A DNA stretch of 64,000 nucleotides, from positions 6,157,936 through 6,221,935 of the forward strand of contig LNAC01000018.1 of the NCBI GenBank assembly GCA_002007465.1, read 5' to 3'. The first letter of the stretch is position 1; each line of letters starts with the position of its first letter. The position numbers and the translations under genes were made by a program. This DNA is from Ailurus styani. Lineage: Eukaryota > Chordata > Mammalia > Carnivora > Ailuridae. Below are positions 24,481 through 35,015 of this stretch, one piece after another. The notes beneath the pieces are model-generated. The model was not told the DNA's origin and did not search any database. It saw nothing but the letters and a program-made list of their open reading frames with translations.

Positions 24481-26075
24481 TTGCTCAGAAAACTGAAGGT
24501 CCTGGAAAGAGGATTAAAAGTGCTGAGACCTAACTCAGAGAAGTGAGACCAGGTCAGGCAAGGAGAGGGGGCATTCCCAGTCTTTTCCATTGGCTTCTTC
24601 CATGTACAGGGTGACCTGCAGAGACGCCATCTCTCCACAGCTCCCTCCCCCCGCCCCCGGATCCTTGTATAAGGAGGCAGACGCTCAGGCCCTCATAAGC
24701 CTCACGTGCTCCTTTCCTGGGAAGACCGGGAGGTGAGGACAGCAGGACCCAGGCTCTAGCCAGCAAAGGGGGGAGTTGGGGGTGCCACCTATAGAGAGAC
24801 TGGATTAAGGGAGATTGGTGGGGCTGGAGACAGACAGACATAGGCTAGAGAGGGAAGTGGGTGCTCAGGTGTCCTTGACTTTCCGTGGAGGGTGGGGCTG
24901 GAGAAATGGCACAGATGGAGGTTTGAAAAGTTGCAATCTGTTTGCAGTTTCTAGAGGAGGCCTGATATTGAGAGAAAATCCGGAGTGCCTCTTCTTATAA
25001 AGAGAGTTCCTTGGTTGTGTTCGGGGGATAGCTGCTGTTCCATCTCTCTGCTCTGTGGGCGTTGGTGCTGACCCAGCACACCCTGCTGGACTTTTTGCGT
25101 CTCCATTTGTGTTGGCCATTTGCAAGGCCATTTGCGTCTCCATAAACAAAACCTGACTTCAGCCACAGTGCTCTCTCTTCTTGCCTCCTTTCTCGACATT
25201 TTTCTGAGACACTAAACATGCTCCTAGGAGTCTGGTCAGAATTGTCCATGCTCTGGCCAAAGACCTCAGGCTGGAAGGTGAGTATTGTGTGTTCACAGGG
25301 AGGGGAGGGCCAGGAGAAGGCAGAACACAGCCCCACCCCGCTGACACCCCTAATTTAATCAAAAGTGTTGGTGCCATGTTCCTTCTGGGGACAGATTTCA
25401 CTGCAGAATTTATGTCTCTGACTTTCAAGGATTCGATGGTGGTATCAGCATGTGATGAGCCTCTTAGCAACCAAGGAGACCCATTGATCAGGAAAGGCCA
25501 GCCTGACAGATTTATGCCTGGTTGGCCCCCTTCTCACAGCTCATGCTGTTTTGTGTAGCACATAGACAATAGCAATTTCATCACCTCCCATTAATGGCCT
25601 CTGGGAATGGTCCCCCCACCCCACCCCATACTTTAGAGGAGAGTTGGGCCGCTCTCCTCCATGGCTGGCACTGCTGGACCAGTTGGAAGGTAGGATGCCT
25701 ATTAAAGAGATTCCCCTAATTATATGTTGACCTTCCAGCCACAGGGTTCGGGCATTTCTCTTCTGACAAGAGTGCTGATCAGTAGGTGGATAAAAAGAGG
25801 TCCCTTCCCTCTTAGAGTCTGCTGATCCCAGCTCATCAAACTCCAAGTGAGGTACGAGTGTCCCCTGCAGGGCTTAGGCTCAAAAGTGAACGCAGACATC
25901 AGCGAAGTTAGAGGTGGAAATGTTCTGTGGGTTGGGGGGCGGGAAATCACCCTGGAAAGGAGTTACTAGTTGCTGGGAGGTGCAGGAGAGGGAGAGTGAC
26001 AAAAAACAAATAAATACAGGATAAAATATCAGGTAGTGGGACTTGTTATGAAGAAGTAGCGTGCAGGCACAGTGC
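24481..26075. other. DAPK2 intronic unique sequence
   Basis: No exon, and no repeat I can name with confidence. Confidence 0.45.
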
Positions 26076-26079
26076 ATTG

Positions 26080-26400
26080 TAGGGGGCAGTTGGGGTGCTG
26101 TTTTATATAGAGTAGTCAAGGAAGGCTTCCTGAGGAAGCGACATCTGAGCAAAGACCGAACAAAGTGACAAAGTGAATATATGAGGGAGCAAGGGCAAAG
26201 ACCCCACGATTTTGGGTTCCTGGGCCAGCAAGCAGACTGGAGGAGCCACAGCGACAGAAAGGAGAGAGGGAGGAGGAAATCAGGTTGGAGAAGGACCCAG
26301 ATGGTACAGGTCTTGGGGATCTTGGTGAGCTTGTTGGGTTCCATCAAGAGTGCCAGGAAGCTGCTGGAAGGCTTTGATACCAGGAAAAGTCAGGCTCTGC
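26080..26400 (-). repeat. L2 LINE fragment
   Basis: Antisense L2: gtcaaggaaggcttcctgag, gcgacatctgagcaaagacc, ggttccatcaagagtgccag. Confidence 0.6.
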
Positions 26401-26839
26401 CCTCAGGTGAGACCTAGACCCAGGGCTGGGCTCGCCAGTGCGGCAGAGGAGGCGAGGGACAGTTAAGGAAACAGCTGGGAGATCTTAGCCAGATGGTCCC
26501 TTTGGTGGCCTCATTTCGTTTTCATCTCTTTCCTCTCTGTCATCCCCCTTCTTCTCCCCTCATTCCTCCTCACTCTTTGGCGCAAAGAGTGTTTTAGTTT
26601 GGGAGAGTGAACAAGCCCCTGGCTTTCTCATTTCCCCTCCAGTGTCAAGGATTTGCACACTTTCCTCCCTGCTCTCTGACCCCGCAGAGCTATGCTGACT
26701 CCCAGGCAGAGCCCTGGGGAGCCATGGTGTCATGGTTGCTGATCCAGGTGCCCGGGCCAGTCATTGGCAGGAGTGAGCAGGTCTCAGGTCTGAGGATTTC
26801 ATTCCAGTGTGTCTCTTCAGCAACTCAGGGAAGCTAACG

Positions 26840-27125
26840 ATACAACTGTTAAGCACCCACTGGTGTATGCTCAGGGTGGGGACAAGGTGGGGCAGAGGAC
26901 ACTGACAAAACCATGAAGAAAATTCTTTCTGTGCCCTCAAGTTGTTTTTCACTAGCGAGACGGCCCCACTGCAGAGCTGGCCAAGGTTGGTGAGAAATAC
27001 TGAGGGAGCTCACCTGTGTTTCGGTTATGGTGGGGAGGGAGACATTGCTTTTCGGAAGCTGTCTTGGGGAAGGACATGTTTCAACTGGGCTTTGAAACAC
27101 ATGGGGGCCTTCTGGGAGGAGGGGT
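26840..27125 (-). repeat. L2 LINE fragment
   Basis: Antisense L2: ctgttaagcacccactggtg, gtgccctcaagttgttttt, and a tgggctttgaaacacatggg-like end. Confidence 0.5.
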
Positions 27126-27484
27126 TAGGTGGACCTGGAACGTGCACCTCCTGCTGGATTTTAGGTCCCCAGCCATGTGGGCCGGCCCCATGCACCGGCT
27201 TCCCCAGTGCCGAGCACCAGGATGAAAAATCGAGAATGGGGGAGTGCTCCAGGTGTGGATGGGAGACAAGACCAGTGCTCAGCAACCCATGAGCTACGTC
27301 ACTCCCCATTCACTGCGATGCCAAATGAGGCATTGCTATGAGGAGGCTGTCAGAGCAGAGAGAAAAATCAAGCTGGAGGGGCCCATATGGATCATCCCTG
27401 GCAGTTCATTTTCTTGGGGTCACAGAGTTCTTTGAGAATGGATGAAATCTGTCAGCTCTCCTCGCAAGAAATGCCTACCTATAC

Positions 27485-28300
27485 ACACCCATTAAATTAA
27501 ATTTCTTATTGAAATATAATCCACATACCGTAAAATTCCCCATTTAAAAGAATACAGTTCAGTAGTCTTTAGTGTCCTCACAAGGTTGTGCAACAATCAC
27601 CACCACCCAACTGCAGGACATTTTGTCACAACAAAAAGAAACCTCATACCCCTCAGAGTCCTCTCCCAGCACCCCCTCTGTCCAGCCCTGGTCACTACCA
27701 ATCTCATTTCTGTTTCTATCAATTTGCCTACTCTGGGCATTTTATGTAACTAGAATCATACCATATGTGGTCTTTTGTGTCTGGCTCCCTTCACTCGACA
27801 TAATGTTTTCAAGTTTCCTCCACGTTTAGCATCTGTCCGTACAGTGGACCTAGGTTTGAACTGCAGGGGTCCACTTACATGTGGATTATTGTTTATAAAT
27901 ACAGCACGGCACTGTAAATGTGTTTTCTCGTCCTTATAATTTTCTCAAGCTTGCCTTATTGTAAGTATACAGTACATAAAACATACAACATACGAAATAT
28001 GTCAGCTGGCTGTTTATGTTATCAATAAGGTTCTGGTCAGCAATAGGCTATTAGTGGATAAGTTTTGGGGGAGTCAAAAGTTATATGTGGGTTTTTGACT
28101 GGGGGTTCGGTGCCCTAAACCCTGCATTGTTGAAGGGTCAACTGTATTATGAACAATATTTCTGCGTTATATTCCATTGTATCGAATTTTGTTTGTTTAC
28201 TCGTCAGGTGATGCACATTTCAGTTGTGTCTACTTTTTGGCTATTTGAATAATCCTGCTCTGAACATTCATGTACAAATTTACACACTAAAATTTGCAAA
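27485..28300 (-). mobile_element. L1M LINE 3' end, split by a MER2 element
   Basis: Antisense L1M: tttcttattgaaatataatc at the left end, ggttgtgcaacaatcacca, atttgcctactctgggcatt, then after the inserted transposon gttatattccattgtatcga. It is older than the MER2 inside it. Confidence 0.8.
27842..28144 (+). mobile_element. MER2-type non-autonomous Tigger DNA transposon
   Basis: A 303-bp element bounded by TA dinucleotides (27840-27841 and 28145-28146), as for Tc1/mariner-Tigger insertion. Its ends are imperfect inverted repeats (cagtggacctaggtttgaac and the complement of ttgttgaagggtcaactg). Internal wording (gtcaaaagttatatgtggg) matches MER2. Confidence 0.88.
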
Positions 28301-29029
28301 TCATTCTGGGAGGTTCATAGAACCTCTGGAAGCTATCTTTTGATCTAGGAAAACCTTGTTTTACAGAAAGGGAGGGATTCAGGAGGGAATGGACTCATCA
28401 AATTGTTTACATTAAATATGTCCAGTTTTTTTATATGTCAACTTTACCTTAATAAAGCTATTATCCCCATAATACAGATGAGAAAATGGAGGCTTAGCAA
28501 AGCCAGGCCAGGCTTGTTGGAGAAGTCAGGATTTAAACTGAGCTTTAACTGCTATGCTGTGAAAGGCAACTTTATACCCCGTTTCCTCTCCCTGGCCACT
28601 GAAGCCCCTGTTTCCTTCAGTTTACTTGTGAACGGAGTCCCAATGTTCTATTTGCCCTCTGTTTTGCTAAGCCCAGTACCAGCCCAGTGCACAGTGGGCA
28701 TCCTAGACTGCTGTCCAATGAGCCTTCCCCAAAGTGAGCCATGCCTGAAGGCCCTGCCTCCTGCTCTTCCGCTCCGGGAGAACGAGTCCCCAGCCCAGCC
28801 AGACTGTGTGTCTGGCTGTGTTGTAATAGCTCAGGGGTACCAGGGGGCATCTCCTGAACAGCTGAGACATCTGTAACCATTGGCCTCAATGCGATGTCCC
28901 CCTGCATGCCCTGCCCTAGGAGGACGTGCCAGAGTCAGGCTAAGGACACCATGTGGCTGGGGGTTTGGAGAGCGGGTGGCTGCCGAACCAAGCCCAGCAT
29001 CAGCCACCAAGCTCTGCTTTGTCTCCCAG
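28301..29029. other. DAPK2 intronic sequence
   Basis: Unique apart from a weak MIR-like stretch near 28470-28560. It ends in the acceptor gtctcccag. Confidence 0.5.
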
Positions 29030-29119
29030 CCGGTGGACAACCAGCAAGCCCTGGTCCGCAGGGAGTCTGTGGTCAACCTGGAGAACTTCAAGAAGCAGTA
29101 TGTCCGCAGGCGATGGAAG
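29030..29119 (+). CDS. DAPK2: DAPK2 coding exon: post-kinase linker and start of autoregulatory helix
   Basis: A 90-bp, phase 0-0 exon of exactly 30 codons (PVDNQQALVRRE to YVRRRWK). It links the kinase domain to the calmodulin-binding autoregulatory helix and contributes its basic N-terminal half (VRRRWK). The Ser in RRESVV (codon 29066-29068) corresponds by count to Ser299, a site reported to be phosphorylated by AKT in human DAPK2. The acceptor is ctcccag. The donor is gtgtgt, the weakest of the set. It is followed by an intron of only 84 bp. Confidence 0.97.
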
Positions 29120-29203
29120 GTGTGTCAGGGTTTAGGGGTGGGGAGCAGGGGGCCCGGCGGGTCTCTCTGCACAGTCTCACCTGGCAGTCCCTCTCTCCCT
29201 CAG
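29120..29203 (+). other. DAPK2: Short in-frame, stop-free DAPK2 intron (84 bp)
   Basis: A GT-AG intron between two phase-0 exons that together encode the calmodulin-binding helix. Its length is 28 codons and the + frame has no stop. It would read from VCQGLGVG to SPSLPQ if retained. Confidence 0.8.
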
Positions 29204-29287
29204 CTCTCCTTCAGCATCGTCTCTTTGTGCAACCACCTGACCCGCTCCCTGATGAAGAAGGTGCACCTGCGGCCAGATGAGGACCTG
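29204..29287 (+). CDS. DAPK2: DAPK2 coding exon: calmodulin-binding autoregulatory segment
   Basis: An 84-bp, phase 0-0 exon of 28 codons, from LSFSIVSL to RPDEDL. Its second codon (TCC, 29207-29209) corresponds by count to Ser318 (Ser308 of DAPK1). This is the autophosphorylation site that reduces calmodulin affinity. LSFSIVSLCNHLTRSLMKK is the amphipathic half of the calmodulin-binding helix, which acts as a pseudosubstrate in the closed kinase. The acceptor is cctcag and the donor is gtaggt. The preceding 84-bp intron is stop-free in this frame; see findings. Confidence 0.97.
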
Positions 29288-29814
29288 GTAGGTGGATGCC
29301 ATGTTCTCTTGTTGGGCAGGATTCTGGGGTGGCCTGGAGCTTGGGCATGGAAGGGAGCAGGTGGGTGCTAACTATTTCCCACGGGTTCCCCTCGTCCTGT
29401 CCTCCTCTGCACTGTGTGATCGGCAGAGATCCCATATTCAGGGGGACCGCTGGGTGGTCCCAGGAGGGGAGCACTCCAATGGGGTGGCATGGGCTTCTGG
29501 AGGATCTTGAATCTTTTCCCGGTGGGCCTTCAAAGGGACTGCTGTTGCTGCTTCACTGCCCCAGTCTTTCCCTGAGGACTTGTGGCCTGCTGGAGACCGC
29601 GAGGGCTCTGAATAACACTACTACCACAGTCGACCCAAAATGTATTCCTGACAATCCAAAGATCTATTGTAGAATGGAAGCTTAATATTTGTTTTTCAAT
29701 TTTTCCATTTCTGTCTTGCTTTGGATTGCCATCAATAACAAAAACAACAATAATAATACTTAGATGATATTTGACTAGCTTGTTCCTGTTTATGTACATT
29801 TAAAATGAGGAACT

Positions 29815-30042
29815 TACTCTGGTCAGGAGTGTGGCCTCTGGAACCAGACTTTCAGAATTCATATCGGCCACTTACTAGCTGTGTGACCCTGAGGAAATTA
29901 CTTAACCACTCTGTGCCAAAAAGCTATCCTGTGTAACATGGGGTTAACAACAGTTCCTACCTCATAGAGTAGTCACAAGGATTAAATGAAGACCTATCCT
30001 TAGAGCTTGGCATTAGAAGTGCTCAGTGGGTATTAGCAGTTG
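29815..30042 (+). repeat. MIR SINE, well preserved
   Basis: A near-textbook sense MIR: ggcctctggaaccagacttt, ccacttactagctgtgtgac, cctacctcatagagtagtca and caaggattaaatgaagacc. Confidence 0.85.
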
Positions 30043-30907
30043 TTTTTGTGTAAAATCTCCCTGTAGACTAAATGTAGTGCCAAGTGCTTCCGAAAGCACT
30101 TAGTATTTCAGCTAGTAGAGATGCCTGGGATGGATGCTCCCCACTGCTCATCAAATGTGGGGAGGCCCCAGAAATGTCTGGGGTGGCACAGGAAGGGCAG
30201 CTGCCTGGGACGGATGGGGCGGCCAGCCCTGAACAGCCCCAGGACACGCAGCGCTCGGGCTGCATCCTGGACCTGGCACAGCTCCTCCCTCTGTGCCACA
30301 TCCTGGGTCTGCTTTCTTTAGCCGAAGCTCCTGTTGATTCTCGCTCTTGATTTGAGGATTTGTGGCACCAGAGGCCCCAAGCAACTGTGTGGCTTTGGCA
30401 AAGCTGTGTCCCTTCTCTGACTGCTCTCCTCATCTGCTGTTCAAGGGAACTGGACTTTCCCTCTGAAAATCCCTGTTAATGACAGGCAGACTTTCCCCCA
30501 GCTTCCTTTTTCATTGTTTGGCTCTGACTCATGCTAAAAAGTTGCTATTCAGCAGAGCTTGAGTTATTTTTATTGTTATAGCCAGGCTTGGTCCAGGATG
30601 TATTTGGCTGAAGTTAATCTTGACCTTGGATTTCCAACTGGCTCAGGCCAGGGGAAGGAGAGGGAGAAGGCTCTGGGAAGGCACATGGCAAGTGAGTTGC
30701 TCTGATACGATGGAGGCCATGGGGAGGCAGGACCAGAGAATAATTGGAAAGAATGTAAATTTCTTTCTTAATATTTGTCTTTATGCAACCATTTTAAAAT
30801 AGCCTCCTTTTTACTTAAACACTCCACACCATCAGCTTAATGCCTCATTCTACAAGTGGAAAAGGAAGGCTTGGGTCCCAGACATCTATTATACAGTTTT
30901 CCCAAAA
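30043..30907. other. DAPK2 intronic unique sequence
   Basis: No exon or confident repeat. Confidence 0.5.
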
Positions 30908-30922
30908 GGAATTTCCTTTAAA

Positions 30923-31108
30923 GATTTTATTTATTTATTTGACAGAGAGAGAGGGATCACAAGTAGGAAGAGAGGCAGGCAGAGAGAGAGGAGGAAGCAG
31001 GCTCCCTGCTGAGCAAAGAGCCCGATGCAGGACTCGATCCCAGGACCCTGAGATCATGACCTGAGCCGAAGGCAGAGGCTTTAACCCACTGAGCCACCCA
31101 GGCGCCCG
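30923..31108 (-). mobile_element. CAN-SINE, full length
   Basis: A complete antisense copy with the aggcaggcagagagagagga body variant I associate with mustelids. A 15-bp duplication (ggaatttcctttaaa) is at 30908-30922 and 31109-31123. Confidence 0.95.
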
Positions 31109-31122
31109 GGAATTTCCTTTAA

Positions 31123-31173
<51 letters not shown>
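31123..31173 (+). repeat. (ATG)17 microsatellite
   Basis: Seventeen uninterrupted ATG units start at the end of the SINE's target duplication. Confidence 0.97.
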
Positions 31174-31287
31174 GGTTCTTTTATTCAGGCAGCCTTAAAA
31201 TTGAGCATCCAGCAACAGATTATTTATGACACACTGACGTCTTTCTGAATTAGTACCTCTCTTAATAAATTTTAGTAATTGGCGACT

Positions 31288-31421
31288 GGGGTTGCCTGAG
31301 TGGCTCAGGTCTCACATTGGGCTCCTTGCTCAGTGGGGAGCCTGCTTCTTCCTCTGCCTGCCGCTCCCCCCGCTTGTGCTCTCTCTCTGACCAATAAATA
31401 AATAAAATAATTAAAAATAAT
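31288..31421 (+). mobile_element. CAN-SINE with internal deletion
   Basis: The ggggttgcctgagtggctca head jumps directly to ggtctcacattgggctcctt, so the middle of the tRNA-related region is deleted. The AATAAATAAATAAAAT tail is present. Confidence 0.88.
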
Positions 31422-31994
31422 TTGATTAGGCTGATATGGCCTGAATAAAAAAGGCACCGTGACCTCCAGGATGGCTGCCTTGACTCTGGTTCAGCCGTGG
31501 AATACACTTTACTCTTTTCCCCTTTCATAAAGATGGAGCACAAAAGCCAAAGGTGCAGCCTGAGCCAGTCAGAGCAGAGCGGGTGTGGGGCAGCGGCCGT
31601 CAGAGCTTGCGGAGGTCCCTGTGGCTCACCCCTGCCCTCCATTCTCTCCAGGCTGAGTTCAGGAGAGCCGTCAACCCACAGAACGCTTATCCGAGGGGGC
31701 TTGGTTACGTGGCAGCTACAATCAACACCAGATATTATCTTCATTATTATTATTATGATTTGGCTTCTCTTGGTGCCTGGTTTCTCTTAGATGCGCGGCC
31801 TGCTTTCCTTCCCCCTGGGAAGGAGGCCTCAGGCAGTTGGTCTGGCCCCTTTTCAGGTCCCTCCCCATCCCCGCCCAACCCCCCCCACCCCACAGACTGG
31901 ACAGAGCAACAGACTTCCCTCAGTATCGGCGCCCCCGCCCCCACCCGGGCTTGTAGGCTCCAGGCCCAGGGGTGTCATCCAGGCCGCAGGGCAC
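31422..31994. other. DAPK2 intronic sequence before the gap
   Basis: Unique, becoming strongly C-rich from about 31860, which probably contributed to the assembly break. Confidence 0.5.
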
Positions 31995-32240
31995 NNNNNN
32001 NNNNNNNNNNNNNNNNNNNNNNNNNNNNNNNNNNNNNNNNNNNNNNNNNNNNNNNNNNNNNNNNNNNNNNNNNNNNNNNNNNNNNNNNNNNNNNNNNNNN
32101 NNNNNNNNNNNNNNNNNNNNNNNNNNNNNNNNNNNNNNNNNNNNNNNNNNNNNNNNNNNNNNNNNNNNNNNNNNNNNNNNNNNNNNNNNNNNNNNNNNNN
32201 NNNNNNNNNNNNNNNNNNNNNNNNNNNNNNNNNNNNNNNN
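31995..32240. other. Assembly gap (246 N)
   Basis: A run of N lies in the last DAPK2 intron, flanked on the left by C/G-rich sequence and on the right by C13. It hides the branch point and the upstream part of the terminal acceptor. The C run may be a sequencing or assembly edge artefact. Confidence 0.99.
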
Positions 32241-32255
32241 CCCCCCCCCCCCCAG

Positions 32256-32336
32256 AGGAACTGTGAGAGTGACACAGAGGAGGACATCGCCAAGAGAAAA
32301 GCTCTCCAGCCCCGGCGGAGGAGCAGTACCTCCTAG
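32256..32336 (+). CDS. DAPK2: DAPK2 terminal coding exon, C-terminal tail and stop
   Basis: An 81-bp coding part encodes RNCESDTEEDIAKRKALQ and then PRRRSSTS followed by TAG. The acidic SDTEED patch and the basic RRRSSTS end are typical of DAPK2 and absent from DAPK1. The penultimate Thr (32328-32330; Thr369 by count) lies in a C-terminal 14-3-3-binding motif described for human DAPK2. The acceptor AG is preceded by a run of 13 C that directly abuts an N gap, so its polypyrimidine tract and branch point cannot be read. The coding sequence itself is intact. Confidence 0.95.
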   Translation, partial: RNCESDTEEDIAKRKALQPRRRSSTS

Positions 32337-32890
32337 CTGGCCCGGCTCTCTCTGCGCAGACTCCGGGTCCCCACTCGTCACCGGCACCCAGGCATTCTGT
32401 ATCCCTGAACGCTTTGCAAGACAGATGGACCTGCAGGATTCAGAAGACTTTACAGAGGAGCAAGGAGCCCCTGGGAGCTGTGGCCGTCTCCTGTGGAGGA
32501 GGCCCCGACATCACCAAAGCTCTTATTCTCCATAAAACGGGCTTTCACCTGTCTGCCAACCTCTGAACCTGGGGTGAGGTGTGGACTTGAGAAAACGATG
32601 TCAATGACCATCACCATCATGGGGGAATGGTCAGACTTGGACAGTTTTCCTCACAGGATGAGGGAGTTCAGAACAAGCTTGATCAAAAATTATACCAGAA
32701 AGACAGAGGCCTCCCCTGTGGGAATAAGACAAGTGAGAAAAGTGAATCTTAGGGTGTGAGGGACCAATTCTGTGACCTCCCAGAACCCACATGGAGTCAG
32801 TGTGTTGGGCTGAGCAACATATTAGACCTTCTAAAGCAGCCCACTGTATTGTAATTTTTTTCACTTTTATTAAACTTCTGATTTACCTGA
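32337..32890 (+). other. DAPK2: DAPK2 3' UTR
   Basis: This is sequence from the TAG to shortly after the ATTAAA at 32869-32874. It is about 550 bp and free of recognisable repeats. A T-rich, GT-containing stretch follows the signal, as expected of a downstream element. The exact cleavage site is not determinable from sequence alone. Confidence 0.75.
32869..32874 (+). terminator. DAPK2: DAPK2 poly(A) signal (ATTAAA)
   Basis: ATTAAA, the common variant hexamer, lies 533 bp after the stop, with a GT/T-rich stretch about 25-40 bp downstream. It is the first good hexamer after the terminal exon. Confidence 0.7.
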
Positions 32891-33142
32891 TGCTTGGTTT
32901 CTTTTAGGGCTATCCCCATCTGGTTTCTTTAGCTCGGGTGCCTGACTCTAGGGGAGCACCCAGAGTTGGGGTGCTGAGTGGACGGTGCCTCAGAAGGTCA
33001 CAGTGAACCATCCCCTCTGGACTATAGGGCACCTGCCTTCTACATCCTTCCTTAAAGGTCCCCCCTCCCCAAATCAGCACAGACCAGCATGTAAGGCCTG
33101 TGCCCTCTCCACCACTACTACCATTGCCCCTGCTGGCAGGGG
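32891..33142. other. Sequence just downstream of DAPK2
   Basis: No feature seen. Confidence 0.4.
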
Positions 33143-33484
33143 CTCCATTGTGTCTCCCAACCTCTGGTACCACAGAATATAACTATATTTGGAGATAGGG
33201 TCTTTAAAGAGGTAATTAAGTTAAAGCGACGTCATTGGAGTGGGCCTCAATCCAACTTGCTGGTGTCCTCATAAGAAGAGGAGATAGCACATCAAAGAAG
33301 GACCGTGTGAAGACACAGAGAAGACAGCCATCTACAAGGTAAGGAGAGAGGCCTCAGAAGAAACCAATCCCGCCACCATCTCAGTCTCAGACTAATGGCC
33401 TCAAGAACCGTGAGAAAATAAATTCCTATTGTTTGAGCCATCTGTCTGTGCTCCTTTGTTAGGGTAGCCCTAGCAAATGAATAC
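33143..33484 (+). mobile_element. MaLR (MLT1/MST-type) solo LTR
   Basis: Sense LTR wording: atttggagatagggtcttta, agaggtaattaagttaaagc, gtgtcctcataagaagagga, gccatctacaaggtaaggag, cctcagaagaaaccaatccc and gtgagaaaataaattcctat. No internal viral genes accompany it. Confidence 0.8.
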
Positions 33485-33525
33485 GCCTGCCAACTATGGC
33501 CAAGATGGGCAGGGGTATATTTTTT

Positions 33526-33716
33526 AAAAAGATTTAATTTATTTATTTGAGAAAAGAGAGAGCACAAGTCGGGGTGGGGGAGGGGGAAAAGCAGGGAGAA
33601 GAAGAAGCAGACTCCCCATCAAGCAGGAAGCCCAACATGGGGCTGGATTCCAGGACCCTGAGATCATGACCTGAGCTGAAGCAGATGCTTAACCTACTGA
33701 GGTACCCATGCACCCC
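33526..33716 (-). mobile_element. CAN-SINE, diverged
   Basis: An antisense copy with agatttaatttatttatttg at the tail and ggtacccatgcacccc at the head. An imperfect duplication around ggcagggg lies on both sides. Confidence 0.88.
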
Positions 33717-34554
33717 AAGGCAGGGGACTTTTTTGAAAAATGTGGATGGAGAAGGGCAAAGAAGGACCCACAGGGAGAAAGGAGAGGAAAAAGAGATGGG
33801 TTACATGGACCCTGGAAGTAAGGGAACCTGAATGACGTAGAAATCTGGGTCTTGCTTTCCAGGCCAAAAGAATGGTGATGCTGACCAGAAGCCCAAGAGA
33901 AGGGCCTTAGAAGCCAGAGGTCAGGTTGAGGCACTGAGACTGAGAAAGTATGTGGGAAGAGGTGGGAAGAAAGGCAAAGTTTTGGAAGGAGAGTGAGGGG
34001 GAAAGTGAGCTCAGAAGAAGAGAGGGGGAAAGGAAAAAGGGCCAAAAAGAAAGGGCCTGGGGAGAAAGGGAGATTGAGTCAGCAGCTGGTTTGAAGCACA
34101 TCCCATGAGGGAGTGGGCCACTCTGTCTTCAGTCAGTGCATGGATCCAGAGGAGAATGGCCCCAGGGGTACAGAAAGACAGCCCAGTTTCAGAGAAGCTC
34201 CCAGGCAGAAAGGGAACAGAGCTGTCAGTGTGTTGAAGAAGGCACAGCTGACCTGTGGTTCCTGGGTGTCCCCCGTTCTCAGGCAGAACCAGCTCCATGC
34301 CTCATTGCAGCTTCCGGAGGGCAGCTGAGGCTGGGAGCCAGGTCCAGGGCCCTGGGGCCTGTGAGAGGCTGTGGCGGGGCACATCTGTCAGCAGGGAATG
34401 TTCTTGAACAGGGGCTTGGTGGGAGCTCCTAGGAAGTAACGTGTGGTAGAGGGTAGGAGCTGTCCTCTTGCGGGAAGTAGAACAGTGACCAGCATTGACA
34501 AACCCACCCATGAGTTTCCAACTATGAGCATAGTGTTCAACTTCTGGGGTTTGT
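33717..34554. other. Intergenic unique sequence
   Basis: Purine-rich on the + strand at 33.7-34.1 kb. No gene or repeat recognised. Confidence 0.45.
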
Positions 34555-34705
34555 GTGGCCCAGTTGCTACCTTTGACTGAAAAGGAAACTGAAGCCTGGA
34601 GAGAGGAAGTGACTAGATCTATGTCACACAGCACGTTTGTGAAAATGTCTGATGAAAGCCCAGACTTCCTGACTCCTAGCACAGTGCTCCTTTCTTCAGT
34701 CTGGT
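34555..34705 (-). repeat. MIR SINE fragment
   Basis: Antisense MIR: gaaaaggaaactgaagcctg, gagaggaagtgactagat and ccagacttcctgactcc. Confidence 0.6.
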
Positions 34706-34911
34706 GAACTGTGTAGACCCTTAATGAAATGGATGGACCTGTCACTTTGCCTCATTTTGAGCACGTTCTTGTCAGTCCTTTACTGCCTTGTACTTCATTC
34801 CTGGAAATGGATGACATTGTCACACATGCTTCTGTCCATCTTTTCACAGTAAAGGACACTGCTGCCGAGTGGGGACATCAGTCTACCTCCATGGGTTGCG
34901 AGTCTGTCAGG

Positions 34912-35015
34912 GAACTAGTATGTGCCTGGAAGTGTTCTAGATGCTGGGGTTAGGAGAGTCAACAGGACAGATATGGTGCCTGCCCTCAAAGGGTCCACAA
35001 TCCAGGACTCCCACC
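34912..35015 (-). repeat. L2 LINE 3' fragment
   Basis: Antisense L2: tatgtgcctggaagtgttct, agatgctggggttaggagag, tgcctgccctcaaagggtcc. Confidence 0.6.

Noticed and set aside
31553..32535. Long open frames on both strands across 31.6-32.5 kb
   Set aside because: They exist only because the run of N is translated as unknown residues. Only the 27-codon DAPK2 terminal exon inside is real.
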